From assembly GCF_900169785.1 (NCBI RefSeq), contig NZ_FWER01000001.1:187765-251764 (forward strand): a DNA stretch of 64,000 nucleotides, given 5' to 3'. The DNA comes from Rhizobium sullae. Lineage in GTDB: Bacteria > Pseudomonadota > Alphaproteobacteria > Rhizobiales > Rhizobiaceae. The notes beneath the pieces are model-generated. The model searched no databases. It saw nothing but the letters and a program-made list of their open reading frames with translations, and was not told the origin of the DNA. Shown here piece by piece: positions 37,542-47,249 of this stretch. The first letter of the stretch is position 1; every line of letters begins with the position of its first letter. The position numbers were made by a program, and so were the translations under genes.

Positions 37542-39809
37542 CTATTCGCCGTCCCCTCGTCCCGACACGATCTCACGCTTGCCGACATGGTTGGCCGGTC
37601 CGACGAGGCCTTCCTTTTCCATGCGTTCGACCAGCGATGCGGCGCGGTTGTAGCCGATGCCGAGGCGGCGCTGGATGTAGGAAGTCGAGCATTTCTTGTC
37701 GCGAAGCACGACCTTGACGGCCTGATCGTAGAGCTCATTGCCGTCCTCGGATGCCGTGGCGCTCTTGTCGAAGACGGCGCTGTCTTCCGGCTCGGCATCT
37801 TCCTCTTCATCCGCGGTGACCGTCTCCAGATATTCCGGACGGCCCTGCGTCTTCAGATGTGCGACGACCTTTTCGACTTCGAGATCGGAGACGAACGGGC
37901 CGTGGACGCGGGAAATCCTGCCGCCGCCCTGCATGTGCAGCATATCGCCCTGGCCGAGGAGTTGCTCGGCACCCTGTTCGCCAAGGATCGTGCGGCTGTC
38001 GATCTTCGACGTCACCTGGAAGGAGATGCGGGTCGGGAAGTTCGCCTTGATCGTGCCGGTGATGACATCGACCGAGGGACGTTGCGTCGCCATGATCAGG
38101 TGAATGCCGGCGGCGCGCGCCATCTGGGCGAGACGCTGGATCGCGCCTTCAATCTCCTTGCCGGCGACCATCATAAGGTCGGCCATTTCGTCGACGATGA
38201 CGACGATATAGGGCATCGGCGCCAAGTCCATTTCCTGCTGCTCTTCGATCGGTGCGCCTGTGCCCCTGTCGAAGCCGGTCTGGACCATGACGTGGATGGT
38301 TTCGCCCTTGTCGCGCGCCTGCGCCACGCGGCCGTTATAGCCGTCGATGTTGCGCACGCCGAGGCGCGACATCTTGCGGTAACGCTCCTCCATTTCGCGC
38401 ACCGCCCATTTCAGGGCCATCACGGCCTTCTTCGGATCGGTGACGACGGGCGTCAGCAGGTGCGGGATGCCGTCATAGACCGACAGTTCCAGCATCTTCG
38501 GATCGACCATGATCAGGCGGCACTGCTCCGGCGTCATGCGATAGAGAAGCGACAGGATCATCGTGTTGATCGCGACGGACTTACCGGAGCCAGTGGTGCC
38601 GGCCACCAGTAGATGCGGCATCTTCGCAAGCTCGGCAATCACCGGCTCGCCGCCGATCGTTTTGCCAAGGCCGAGCGCCAGTTTGTAGCCGCTCTTCTCG
38701 AAATCCTGGCTTTCGATCATTTCGCGGAAATAGACGGTCTCGCGGATGGCATTCGGCAATTCGATGCCGATGACATTGCGGCCCGGCACGACGGCAACGC
38801 GGGCGGACAGCGCTGACATGGAGCGGGCGATGTCGTCAGCAAGGCCTATGACACGCGACGACTTCACACCGGGTGCGGGCTCGAATTCATAGAGCGTGAC
38901 GACCGGACCGGGACGCACATGGATGATCTCGCCTTTGACGCCGAAGTCTTCCAGCACGCTTTCCAGCAGTCCGGCATTCTGCTCCAGTGATTCCTGCGAC
39001 ATGATCTCGCCCAGACGCTCCGGAGGCTCCTGTAGCAGTGCGCGTGGCGGAAATTCGTAGCCGGATGGATCGATATTCGCCGGGATAGTCTTCTGGGTCA
39101 CGGCGCGCGGTGCGGGCGCCAGATGTGCAGTGGCCTGCACGCGAACCGGCATCGGCGCGATCGGCAGCGTTTTCGCGATCACCGACGCGGCCGGTTGGGT
39201 TGGTGGGGCCGCGTTCGATATAGGCTTTGCAGGTGCTGGAGCGGCCATTGCTGTGGCCGGCACATCAGTGCGCGTCTGCGGCCTCCCTCCCGGGCGCCAC
39301 TCCATCACGCGGAAGCGCGAGATGATCGATTCCGGCGTGGCCACAATCTTCGGCAGTGAAGCAGTTGGAGCGATAATCGGGGCCGCAGCCGCTTCCTCGA
39401 AGGCCATGACTTCCCAGAAAGCGAAATCGGAAATGTCCGCAAGCTCGGACGACGCGCGGAATTCCGGTTGAACCGCAGCGACATGCTCCAGATGGTCGCT
39501 CTCGGGCACATCCCGAACATAGATATCGAATGGCACATCGATCATGATCGGAGCGCTCGGCTCGGCATCACCAGCCGACTCTTCGCTGACGGCTTCCTCA
39601 CGAATCGGCTGGTCCGATTCGGTCGGCGGGCGGCGTTTGCTGATCAGGTTTTCCGGTGTGCGGGTAAAACGCACGTTCGGTGCAAGCGAGAAATTGCTCT
39701 GCCAACCCGGCGCTGCGGGAGCGACATTCATGTCACCGCCTGCATCCTGTACGTCTATTTCCGAGGAAAATTCCTCGGCATCCGTCAAATTCGTTCTGGG
39801 AAAACGCAT
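37542..39809 (-). CDS. ftsK: FtsK/SpoIIIE-type DNA translocase without membrane domain
   Basis: DNA translocase of 755 aa. Residues 1-270 are Pro/Ala-rich and hydrophilic with no membrane helix. The motor has Walker [18 protein letters not shown] near 400, Walker [18 protein letters not shown] near 530 and [20 protein letters not shown] near 565. The C-terminal gamma domain (about 680-755, with [20 protein letters not shown] and [18 protein letters not shown]) is the winged helix that reads KOPS-like sites. Rhizobia also have a membrane-anchored FtsK, so this is probably the second, soluble paralogue; its division of labour is not known. Confidence 0.92.
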   Translation of the reverse strand: MRFPRTNLTDAEEFSSEIDVQDAGGDMNVAPAAPGWQSNFSLAPNVRFTRTPENLISKRRPPTESDQPIREEAVSEESAGDAEPSAPIMIDVPFDIYVRDVPESDHLEHVAAVQPEFRASSELADISDFAFWEVMAFEEAAAAPIIAPTASLPKIVATPESIISRFRVMEWRPGGRPQTRTDVPATAMAAPAPAKPISNAAPPTQPAASVIAKTLPIAPMPVRVQATAHLAPAPRAVTQKTIPANIDPSGYEFPPRALLQEPPERLGEIMSQESLEQNAGLLESVLEDFGVKGEIIHVRPGPVVTLYEFEPAPGVKSSRVIGLADDIARSMSALSARVAVVPGRNVIGIELPNAIRETVYFREMIESQDFEKSGYKLALGLGKTIGGEPVIAELAKMPHLLVAGTTGSGKSVAINTMILSLLYRMTPEQCRLIMVDPKMLELSVYDGIPHLLTPVVTDPKKAVMALKWAVREMEERYRKMSRLGVRNIDGYNGRVAQARDKGETIHVMVQTGFDRGTGAPIEEQQEMDLAPMPYIVVIVDEMADLMMVAGKEIEGAIQRLAQMARAAGIHLIMATQRPSVDVITGTIKANFPTRISFQVTSKIDSRTILGEQGAEQLLGQGDMLHMQGGGRISRVHGPFVSDLEVEKVVAHLKTQGRPEYLETVTADEEEDAEPEDSAVFDKSATASEDGNELYDQAVKVVLRDKKCSTSYIQRRLGIGYNRAASLVERMEKEGLVGPANHVGKREIVSGRGDGE

Positions 39810-39966
39810 GCGACACGCTACTCGCTCAATTTCTGACCCAACCGGATTAGAAAATGAAGGTTAACAAGTTCCTTCCAGTCGCACCTAAACGGCACACCTC
39901 CCGAAGCCTAAATTGAGCATTATCAATTGGTTATGCTACTGAGAAAAATCTTCGAGGTCGAAGCGC

Positions 39967-42957
39967 TCAGTGCGCTTCTTCCCAATTGGTGGCGGCGCGC
40001 GCATCGACCTTCAACGGCACGCGCATTTCGAGCGCCGGCATGGCGGCGTTTTCCATGACGGAAACGATGATCGGCATCGCCTTTTCGACGTCGGCATCCT
40101 CAACCTCGAAGACGAGCTCGTCGTGCACCTGGAGCAGCATGCGGACCCGATCCGCAAGACCGGCTTCGGCAAGCGCGGGCTCGATCTTGATCATTGCCCG
40201 GCGAATAATATCGGCGGCCGAGCCCTGGATCGGCGCGTTGATCGCAGCACGCTCGTTGAAGGCACGCACTGAAGGATTGGACGAGCGGATTTCCGGGTAG
40301 TTGATTCGCCGCCCGAAGATCGTCTCGACATAGCCCTTGTCGCGCGCCATCTGCTTGCGGCTGTCCATGTAGTCGCGGATGCCGGGGAAGCGCTCGAAAT
40401 ATTTCTTGATGTAGTCACCCGCTTCGGAGCGTTCGATCGAGAGCTGGTTGGCAAGGCCAAATGCGGAAATGCCATAGATGATGCCGAAGTTGATCGCCTT
40501 GGCGCGGCGGCGCACCTCGGCCGGCATGCCGTCGACCGGAACGCCAAACATTTCGGAGGCCGTCATCGCGTGAATATCTATACCTTCGGCAAAAGCCTGG
40601 GTCAGTTGCGGGATTTCCGCAACATGCGCGAGCACGCGCAGTTCGATCTGGCTGTAATCGGCCGAGATCAGCTTATGCCCGGGCACGGAGATGAAGGCGG
40701 TGCGGATTTTCCGGCCTTCCAACGTGCGCACCGGAATGTTCTGCAGATTCGGCTCGGACGACGAAAGGCGCCCCGTCGTCGTCGAGGCCAGCGAATAAGA
40801 GGTGTGGACGCGCCTCGTCTGTGGATGCACGTAGCCCGGCAGCGCATCGGTGTAGGTGGATTTCAGCTTGGTCAGCTGACGCCAATCGACGATCTTGCGC
40901 GGCAGCTCGTAACCCACGGTTGCAAGCTCTTCCAGCACGCTTGCCGACGTCGACCATTGCCCGGTCTTCGTCTTGTTGCCACCGGCAAGCCCCATCTTGC
41001 CGAAGAGGATGTCACCAAGCTGCTTCGGCGAGCCGATCGTGAACTTCTCGCCCGCCAGCGTGTAGATTTCGTCCTCCAGACGCGCAGCTCCTTGTGCCAG
41101 TTCGCCGGAAAGGCGGGACAGAATCTGGCGGTCGACGGTGATTCCTCGCTCCTCCATGCGCGCGAGCACCGGCAGCAGCGGCCGTTCCAGCCGCTCGTAG
41201 ACGGCTGTTAGCTTTGCTGCGGCAAGCCGCGGCTTCAGCACCATCGAGAGCCGCAGCGTCACATCGGCGCCTTCGGCGGCATAGTGTGTGGCTCGGTCGA
41301 TATCGACAAGGTCGAACGTGACATTCGCCCTGCCGCTTCCTGCGATATCCTTGTAAGCGATCGGCTTGTGGCCGAGAAATTTCTCGGAGAGCGAATCCAT
41401 GCCATGCGCGCCAATGCCGGCGTCGAGGACGTAGGACATCAGCATCGTGTCATCGAAGCTCTTTGTCTCGACGCCGTAGCGCTTCATCAGCAGATAATCA
41501 TATTTCAGGTCCTGCGCGACCTTGAGGACGGACTCGTCTTCGAGCAATGCCTTGAGCCGCGGCAACGCGTCCCGCATCGGTATCTGGTTGTCCGCAATCC
41601 CGCCGCCAAGGAGATCGCTGACGCCGTTCCTATGGCCGATTGGGACATAGGCGGCGCGGGTCTTGAGGCCCGTCGGGTTCTTGTCGTTGTCGGCAATCGC
41701 CATCGAGAATCCGACCAGCTCCGCCTGCATCGCATCAAGCGAAGTGGTTTCGGTATCGAAGGCGACGAGGCCTGTTGCCCGCGCATCGCCAATCCATTTG
41801 TCGAGCGTCGCGAGATCGCGGATCGTCACGTAGGTAGAATGATCAAACGGCAGCGCTGCAAAGGCTTCGGCGCGCGCCTTGGCAAGTTCGGCGGGGGTAA
41901 AGCCTTTGCCGGCGGGCTTGGCCGTCGCCGGAATCGGAACGGCAGCGCCCTCAACATCCGGAATGCCGCCTGCAACCGGCTCCGGTTCAACGGCATCGAG
42001 ATCGGGGCCGTGCGCAGCAGTACCCCACTCGACCTTCACGTCGGCCGCCTCGATGGCGCTCGCATCGCAATTGCACGCCTCCGCCACACGGCGCGTCAGC
42101 GTCGTGAATTGCAGCGCCTTCAGGAAGCCGATCAACTTCGGACCGTTCTGCACTTCGAGAACGAGGTCGTCCAGACCAAGCACCAGCGGCACATCAGATC
42201 GCAGCCGCACCAATTCGCGCGAGAGCCTTGCCTTGTCGGCATTTTCGAGAATCGCCTGGCGGCGCTTTTCCTGCTTGATCTCATGCGCACGGTCCAGCAG
42301 CGTGTCGAGGTCGCCGTATTCTGCAAGAAGCTGTGCGGCGGTCTTCGGGCCGACGCCAGGAATACCCGGAACATTATCGACCGAATCGCCGGTCATTGCC
42401 TGCAGGTCGATCATCTTTTCGGGGGAGACGCCCCATTTCTCGATGACGTCCGGGATGCCGATCTGCTTGTCCTTCATGCTGTCGTACATGTGGATGTTCG
42501 GCGTTACGAGTTGCATCAGATCCTTGTCGGACGAGACGATCGTCACATCGGCGCCGGTCGCTTCCGCCTGGAGGGCATATGTGGCGATGATATCGTCCGC
42601 CTCGAAACCCTCGGTCTCTATGCAGGGCAGGTTGAAGGCGCGCGTTGCCTCCCGGATCAGCCCGAATTGCGGTATCAGTTCATCCGGCGGCGCAGAGCGG
42701 TTCGCCTTGTAGGCATCGTACAAGTCCTTGCGGAAGGTCTTTGCCGAATAGTCGAAGATTACCGCAAGGTGCGTGGGCGTCACGCCGACGGACGTGTCGC
42801 GCGCATCGGTCAACAGCTTCCAGAGCATGTTGCAGAAACCGGAGACGGCGCCGACCGGCAGGCCGTCGGATTTGCGCGTCAGCGGCGGCAGAGCGTGAAA
42901 CGCCCGGAAGATGAAACCCGAACCGTCAATAAGGAAAAGATGATCGCCTTTTTTCAT
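39967..42957 (-). CDS. polA: DNA polymerase I
   Basis: PolA, 996 aa, with all three domains. 5'-3' exonuclease (1-310): HLFLIDGSGFIFRAFHALP, FEADDIIATYA, VSSDKDLMQL and GDSVDNVPGIPGVGPKTA. 3'-5' exonuclease (about 385-590): VAFDTETTSLDAMQ with acidic DxE, and a final DVTLRLSMVL, so proofreading residues appear intact. Polymerase (600-996): motif A SADYSQIELRVLAHVAE near 772, motif B RRAKAINFGIIYGISAFGL near 830, motif C LLQVHDELVFEV near 950. The ATG at 42957 gives MKKGDHLFLIDG. A long plus-strand ORF over this gene is a shadow. Confidence 0.97.
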   Translation of the reverse strand: MKKGDHLFLIDGSGFIFRAFHALPPLTRKSDGLPVGAVSGFCNMLWKLLTDARDTSVGVTPTHLAVIFDYSAKTFRKDLYDAYKANRSAPPDELIPQFGLIREATRAFNLPCIETEGFEADDIIATYALQAEATGADVTIVSSDKDLMQLVTPNIHMYDSMKDKQIGIPDVIEKWGVSPEKMIDLQAMTGDSVDNVPGIPGVGPKTAAQLLAEYGDLDTLLDRAHEIKQEKRRQAILENADKARLSRELVRLRSDVPLVLGLDDLVLEVQNGPKLIGFLKALQFTTLTRRVAEACNCDASAIEAADVKVEWGTAAHGPDLDAVEPEPVAGGIPDVEGAAVPIPATAKPAGKGFTPAELAKARAEAFAALPFDHSTYVTIRDLATLDKWIGDARATGLVAFDTETTSLDAMQAELVGFSMAIADNDKNPTGLKTRAAYVPIGHRNGVSDLLGGGIADNQIPMRDALPRLKALLEDESVLKVAQDLKYDYLLMKRYGVETKSFDDTMLMSYVLDAGIGAHGMDSLSEKFLGHKPIAYKDIAGSGRANVTFDLVDIDRATHYAAEGADVTLRLSMVLKPRLAAAKLTAVYERLERPLLPVLARMEERGITVDRQILSRLSGELAQGAARLEDEIYTLAGEKFTIGSPKQLGDILFGKMGLAGGNKTKTGQWSTSASVLEELATVGYELPRKIVDWRQLTKLKSTYTDALPGYVHPQTRRVHTSYSLASTTTGRLSSSEPNLQNIPVRTLEGRKIRTAFISVPGHKLISADYSQIELRVLAHVAEIPQLTQAFAEGIDIHAMTASEMFGVPVDGMPAEVRRRAKAINFGIIYGISAFGLANQLSIERSEAGDYIKKYFERFPGIRDYMDSRKQMARDKGYVETIFGRRINYPEIRSSNPSVRAFNERAAINAPIQGSAADIIRRAMIKIEPALAEAGLADRVRMLLQVHDELVFEVEDADVEKAMPIIVSVMENAAMPALEMRVPLKVDARAATNWEEAH

Positions 42958-43055
42958 GGTTGCATGGATAGCGTGGCGGGATGGAAACGTCCATTGCACA
43001 TGCTGTTTGTGGTACTATTTATTGCTGACCGTCGGCCTTCGAAATGGAATTGCCT

Positions 43056-43433
43056 ATGGAAAAGCGCAGCATCGCGGTCGCCTATGCCGTACCGCTTATT
43101 CTCATGGCGATCGTTCTTGCCAGCTCCTATGCATTGGGTGACGGCCCTTCGGTTATCTTTCGCAAAGTGCTTTTCGCGCCTGTGTTCCTGCTGGCGATCA
43201 AGGGTTTGCGAACCTTCTTTCCGCAGCATCTGGATCGCACGCGAAGCTTCAGCACCCAAGCAGAATTTCAGCTGTTGAACGCCTTGCTCCTTTCGGCCTT
43301 TCTGATCTCGGTCGGCCCTTACGAATCGCTTCGCATCATTCCGCTGATCTGCGCCTTTGCCGGCATGGCCATCCTGATCGCCGGATGGAATCTTGCATTC
43401 TTCTGGCGTGATCGTGGAAGGGCTCAGGACTAG
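43056..43433 (+). CDS. small membrane protein of unknown function
   Basis: Unrecognised 125-aa protein, divergent from polA. Four hydrophobic segments are visible: VAYAVPLILMAIVLASSYAL (about 7-26), FRKVLFAPVFLLAIKGL (about 34-50), LLNALLLSAFLISVGPY (about 73-89) and LICAFAGMAILIAGWNLAFF (about 97-116). The start at 43056 (MEKRSIAV) has GGA eight bases upstream; the ATG at 43044 is four codons earlier. Confidence 0.7.
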   Translation: MEKRSIAVAYAVPLILMAIVLASSYALGDGPSVIFRKVLFAPVFLLAIKGLRTFFPQHLDRTRSFSTQAEFQLLNALLLSAFLISVGPYESLRIIPLICAFAGMAILIAGWNLAFFWRDRGRAQD

Positions 43434-43584
43434 GACTTTGCGGCCCTCACCGAACTGTTACCAATTTGTAATTGTCGGTTCGGCCGGCCTCCCTTGAAAA
43501 ACCACATTCCCGATCACAAATCATAGTCACCGGCGTTTGATCGCGCCGAGGGTCTGATTACCGGCTTGTCCCCCGCCGCATCAG

Positions 43585-43676
43585 ACTTGGACAAAGGCCT
43601 TATCCCCCTCTCCGGGCCTTTGTCCCCATTTTCAAGCCGCCATGGCCAACCTCCAGGCCATGGCGGCTTTGTTTTT
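43585..43676 (+). ncRNA. mmgR: trans-acting small RNA, alpha-r7 / MmgR family
   Basis: Two strong hairpins in tandem without coding potential. The first pairs GGACAAAGGCC (43589-43599) with GGCCTTTGTCC (43615-43625) and exposes a pyrimidine-rich loop with CCCCCTCTCC. The second is a perfect 14-bp stem AAGCCGCCATGGCC / GGCCATGGCGGCTT (43634-43669) followed by TGTTTTT, a Rho-independent terminator. Layout and place beside polA match the alpha-r7 RNA of rhizobia, known in Sinorhizobium meliloti as MmgR, an Hfq-binding RNA that limits polyhydroxybutyrate granules and responds to nitrogen. The C/U-rich loop could pair with Shine-Dalgarno sequences. The 5' end is an estimate. Confidence 0.75.
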
Positions 43677-43791
43677 CCGCAGAGATGCACATTTATGAAG
43701 CTCAAGGGCAAATTTTGATCCATCGCATGCGACTTGTTGCATTGTTTCGCATCCGTTTTTGAGCCTAACTGCAATCATGGGATTTAACAGG

Positions 43792-44208
43792 ATGGATTCG
43801 GGAGCATACCTTGCAAGCCAGCTGGCCAAGGGTTTTGCCCGCTCGCTGCAGCAGCGCGCGGCGGGGCTCGGTTTTTCTCCCGGGCAATTCCCGATCCTTC
43901 TCGAACTTTGGGCGGAAGACGGCCTGACGCAGAAGCAATTGCTCGAACGCGTCGATATCGAACAGGCGACAATGGCCAATACGCTTGCACGCATGGCGCG
44001 CGACGGTCTCATCGAGCGCCGCCCCCATCCTTCCGACAAGCGAGCACAGCTGATCTTCCTGACGCCCATCGCACGGGCGATCGAAGATGAGGCGGTCAGG
44101 ACAGCGCGCGAGGCTGACCTTGCGCTTTTCCAAGGTTTCAAGACCTTCGAACGCGAGCTGATGCTGGAATATATCCGGCGCCTTCTCGAAAACGCGAAGA
44201 AAATCTGA
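43792..44208 (+). CDS. MarR family transcriptional regulator
   Basis: Winged-helix regulator, 138 aa from the ATG at 43792 (GGGA upstream; ATG at 43777 is possible). The MarR core reads GLGFSPGQFPILLELWAEDG near residue 28, QKQLLERVDIEQATMANTLA (recognition helix) near 50, RDGLIERRPHPSDKRAQLIF (wing) near 73. It has no cysteine, so redox sensing of the OhrR kind is unlikely. Effector and targets unknown; the genes beside it are not obviously targets. Confidence 0.88.
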   Translation: MDSGAYLASQLAKGFARSLQQRAAGLGFSPGQFPILLELWAEDGLTQKQLLERVDIEQATMANTLARMARDGLIERRPHPSDKRAQLIFLTPIARAIEDEAVRTAREADLALFQGFKTFERELMLEYIRRLLENAKKI

Positions 44209-44211
44209 TCC

Positions 44212-44331
44212 CTATTCGGCAGCTGGAACATCCCGTGAGCGTTTTCGCAACGGTCCATCGGCACGTGCCAAAAGCACGCCTACGCGCGCCGTCAGCTTTG
44301 CGCTCGGCTCGATATCAGGCTTGCCGAGCAT
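44212..44331 (-). CDS. possible 39-codon ORF, unknown
   Basis: In the 244-base gap between the MarR gene and the M20 peptidase, the minus strand has ATG at 44331 preceded by AAAGG and an open frame of 39 codons (MLGKPDIEPSAKLTARVGVL onward, ending DVPAAE). It converges on the MarR gene with 3 bases between the stops. No similarity recognised; could be chance. Confidence 0.3.
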   Translation of the reverse strand: MLGKPDIEPSAKLTARVGVLLARADGPLRKRSRDVPAAE

Positions 44332-44452
44332 ATCGCGGCCTTTGTGCCTTAGTAGGACGCCTTGTTAACGGCTTCCAAATTCCGATTTTTCTTCCTCGAA
44401 ACGTCCCCACCTTTGGTCTATCGTCCGGCCAAATTTCAAAAGGGAGTCGGAA

Positions 44453-45841
44453 ATGATAGACGTAACCCCGGTGCTTTCGCGCGCGGATCAGAATCTCGGC
44501 TCAAGCCTCGACAGACTATTCGAGTTGCTGCGCATCAAATCGATCTCGACCGACCCGGCTTACAAAGCGGATTGCCGCATGGCGGCTGAATGGCTGGTCG
44601 CCTATTTGAAGACGCTGGGCTTCGAAGCTTCCGTTCGCGATACTCCCGGCCACCCGATGGTCGTTGCGCACCATGCAGACGCCGGTGCGGATGCGCCGCA
44701 TGTACTATTCTATGGTCATTACGACGTTCAGCCGGTCGATCCAGTTGAGCTCTGGGAAAACGATCCCTTCGAACCGGCCATCACGGACATGGGCAACGGC
44801 CGAAAGATCCTGACCGGCCGCGGCACCGCGGACGACAAGGGCCAGCTCATGACCTTCGTCGAAGCTTGCCGGGCCTATAAAGAGGTCAACGGCGCGCTTC
44901 CCTGCCGGATCACCATCCTCTTCGAGGGCGAAGAGGAATCCGGCTCGCCCTCGCTCAAGCCCTTCCTGGAGGCAAATGCGGCCGAACTGAAGGCCGACTA
45001 CGCGCTTGTCTGCGATACCGGCATGTGGGATCGTGAGACCCCGGCAATTGCTGCTACCCTTCGGGGCCTTGTTGGCGAAGAAGTCGTCGTTACGGCAGCA
45101 GACCGCGATCTGCATTCCGGGCTTTTCGGCGGCGCGGCTGCAAATCCAATCCATGTCCTGACAGCGGCGCTTTCCGGCCTCCACGACGAAACCGGCCGCG
45201 TTGCGCTCGAGAACTTTTATGAAGGCGTCGAGGAAACGCCTGCAAACATCAGGGCCTCATGGGAAAAGCTCGGCCAGACCGCTGAAAGCTTCCTGGGCCA
45301 AGTCGGCCTTTCGGTGCCGTCGGGTGAAAAAGGCCGCTCCGTTCTGGAACTCACCTGGGCGCGCCCGACGGCTGAAGTCAACGGTATATGGGGCGGCTAT
45401 ACCGGCGAGGGTTTCAAGACCGTGATCGCCGCCAAGGCTTCGGCCAAGGTTTCCTTCCGCCTCGTCGGCAAGCAGGATCCGGCAAAGATCCGAGAAACGT
45501 TCCGCAGCTATATCCGTTCGAAAATTCCTGCCGACTGCTCGGTCGAGTTCCATCCTCATGGCGGTTCGCCGGCAATTCACCTTGCATACGATTCTCCGGT
45601 GATCACCAGGGCGAAGAGCGCCCTTTCCGACGAATGGCCGAAGCCCGCCGTCGTCATCGGTATGGGCGGCTCAATTCCGATCGTCGGCGATTTCCAGACA
45701 ATGCTCGGCATGGAATCGCTGCTTGTCGGCTTCGGCCTTTCGGATGATCGGATCCATTCGCCCAACGAGAAATATGAGCTCGCCTCCTACCACAAGGGCA
45801 TCCGCTCCTGGGTGCGCATCCTCGACGCGCTGGCAGCCTGA
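44453..45841 (+). CDS. M20 family dipeptidase/deacylase
   Basis: Metallopeptidase of family M20 (ArgE/DapE/CPG2-like), 462 aa, cytoplasmic. Dinuclear-zinc ligands: HVLFYGHYDVQPVDP near residue 85, RGTADDKGQLMTF near 122, FEGEEESGSPSL with catalytic and bridging Glu near 160, DTGMWD near 186 and a His in DRIHSPNEKYEL near 430. The dimerisation domain (about 205-350) begins with GEEVVVTAADRDLHSGLFGG. It resembles carnosinase-like dipeptidases; the substrate is not readable. Monocistronic. Confidence 0.92.
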   Translation: MIDVTPVLSRADQNLGSSLDRLFELLRIKSISTDPAYKADCRMAAEWLVAYLKTLGFEASVRDTPGHPMVVAHHADAGADAPHVLFYGHYDVQPVDPVELWENDPFEPAITDMGNGRKILTGRGTADDKGQLMTFVEACRAYKEVNGALPCRITILFEGEEESGSPSLKPFLEANAAELKADYALVCDTGMWDRETPAIAATLRGLVGEEVVVTAADRDLHSGLFGGAAANPIHVLTAALSGLHDETGRVALENFYEGVEETPANIRASWEKLGQTAESFLGQVGLSVPSGEKGRSVLELTWARPTAEVNGIWGGYTGEGFKTVIAAKASAKVSFRLVGKQDPAKIRETFRSYIRSKIPADCSVEFHPHGGSPAIHLAYDSPVITRAKSALSDEWPKPAVVIGMGGSIPIVGDFQTMLGMESLLVGFGLSDDRIHSPNEKYELASYHKGIRSWVRILDALAA

Positions 45842-46219
45842 AAACAAAAGGCGTGCCTCGCAGTTTACGCGGGCACGCATTCAGACGAAGGCCGGATGAA
45901 CCCGGCCTTTCGTCATCCGCTTCGCTTCAATGCCAGTACATCCGTGGTCAAGGAAAAAGCGGACATTGCAGCCAATTGGCTGCGATCTGTTGAGCCTCAA
46001 ATCGGAAGCCGCTCCGGCAATTTCAAGGCCCAGAGCCCGGATTCTTCCGTTCAAGCTGCGTTCATGCAAGATGTGCTATAAACCATTGAAAGACAAGACG
46101 AATGATTGCCGTCTCACAAAGGCCGGCAAGCGTTCTGATTATGCCCCGGAACCGGCAAAAGCCGAAGTAAAAACAAATACCGGATGTGGCATGACGTCTG
46201 CTTCCCAGGGAGTTGAACC
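45842..46219. other. 378-base gap with two hairpins
   Basis: No convincing gene. Near the M20 end are two tandem inverted repeats on the plus strand: GCGTGCC/GGCACGC (45851-45878) and AAGGCCGG/CCGGCCTT (45888-45909) flanked by GACG/CGTC with one bulged T and followed by a weak TTT. Together they probably end the M20 transcript. The rest holds the promoter of the next gene, which I cannot place. Confidence 0.5.
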
Positions 46220-47059
46220 GTGAAACGCACCCTTTTGAAAATTGCCGCGACCGGCATGCTCTTGCTTGTTCCGCTGATCGCTCAGGCCGCAGAAGGCTTC
46301 GCGACGACGAACGTCAATATGCGAGCCGGCCCAAGTACCGCGTATCCGGCCGTCACCGTAGTTCCGGCCGGCGAATCCATCGAAATTTACGGCTGCCTTG
46401 CCGATGTTCCATGGTGCGATGTGGAGTTCTACGGCGGCCGCGGCTGGGTGCACGGCCGATACATCCAGGCTCTTTATCAACAGCGCCGCGTTTATGTCGG
46501 GCCTCAATATTATCGCCCGCTCGGTATTCCCGTCGTTGTCTTCAGCTTCGGCAGCTATTGGGATCGCTATTACCGCGACCGTGACTTCTATCGTGACCGC
46601 GATCGCTGGCGCCGCGGACCAGACTTCTATCGCGGCCCGGACCGCCGTCCGGAACCTTACCGGGCGCCCAGTCGCAGACCTGAATTCGAGCCAAGGCCAG
46701 CTCCGCAATTCGAGCCAAGGCCAGCTCCGCGCCCGGAATTCGACCGGCGACTGGAACGGAGGCCCGATTTTAGCCGTACGCCTGAAAGGCGCCGTGAGTT
46801 TGATGACCGTCCGGATCGCCAGCCGAATTTCGATCGTGCGCCCAGCCGCAGGCCTGATGTCGACAGGCAGCGGGAATTCAACCGTGATCTGCGCAATGAG
46901 GGCGATCGCGGCCGCCGGAGTTTCGAACGTCGGGGCAATGATGACAATCGCGTCATCCGCCGGGGCGATGATAGCCGTGGCCGCAACGGCGGTGATAATG
47001 ACCGCCGCAGGCCACCGCGGGGTGCCTGCAAGCCAGGCGAACCGGGCTGCCGGAACTAA
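46220..47059 (+). CDS. secreted SH3-domain protein with long Arg/Pro/Asp-rich tail
   Basis: Exported protein of 279 aa from a GTG with GGGAG seven bases upstream. Signal peptide MKRTLLKIAATGMLLLVPLI with cleavage at AQA. Bacterial SH3 domain at about 28-85 (TTNVNMRAGPSTAYPAVTVV, then GWVHGRYIQALY). Then a hydrophobic segment PLGIPVVVFSFGSYWDRYY, and from about residue 115 a very basic low-complexity region of repeated R-x-P-[DE]-F units. A 24-bp unit is tandemly duplicated (46683-46730). The SH3 part may bind cell-wall material; the charged tail might bind polyanions or simply be disordered. Confidence 0.85.
   Translation: MKRTLLKIAATGMLLLVPLIAQAAEGFATTNVNMRAGPSTAYPAVTVVPAGESIEIYGCLADVPWCDVEFYGGRGWVHGRYIQALYQQRRVYVGPQYYRPLGIPVVVFSFGSYWDRYYRDRDFYRDRDRWRRGPDFYRGPDRRPEPYRAPSRRPEFEPRPAPQFEPRPAPRPEFDRRLERRPDFSRTPERRREFDDRPDRQPNFDRAPSRRPDVDRQREFNRDLRNEGDRGRRSFERRGNDDNRVIRRGDDSRGRNGGDNDRRRPPRGACKPGEPGCRN
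46683..46730 (+). repeat. 24-bp tandem duplication in coding sequence
   Basis: Two exact adjacent copies (46683-46706 and 46707-46730) starting AATTCGAGCCAAGG and ending CAGCTCCGC. Each adds eight in-frame residues of the type EFEPRPAP, so length variation between strains is likely. Confidence 0.9.
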
Positions 47060-47072
47060 CCAATGAAGGTCC

Positions 47073-47096
47073 AGGGCGGCGGAAATGCCGCCCTTT
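47073..47096 (+). terminator. probable terminator of the SH3 protein gene
   Basis: Perfect stem AGGGCGGC / GCCGCCCT with loop GGAAAT, then TT. It begins 14 bases after the stop codon. The T run is short, so the call is moderate. Confidence 0.6.
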
Positions 47097-47249
47097 CCAT
47101 TGCAGAGTTGAAAAAGCCCGACGCTCCAAGAAGGAGGCGCCGGGCCTGATTTCGATCGGCCGTGTTGAGGGGAGACGACCGATCCATCACGGGACTTGAG
47201 GGCTGTCCCGCTATGATAAAAACGAGTGGGACAGCTAAAGGTTCCCAAT

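Noticed and set aside
41284..43278. 664-codon plus-strand open frame opposite polA
   Set aside because: Shadow of polA; no domain recognisable, composition typical of antisense translation.
45896..46223. plus-strand ORFs in the gap before the SH3 protein gene
   Set aside because: No ribosome binding site, unlike protein in composition, and they overlap hairpins of the M20 terminator region.
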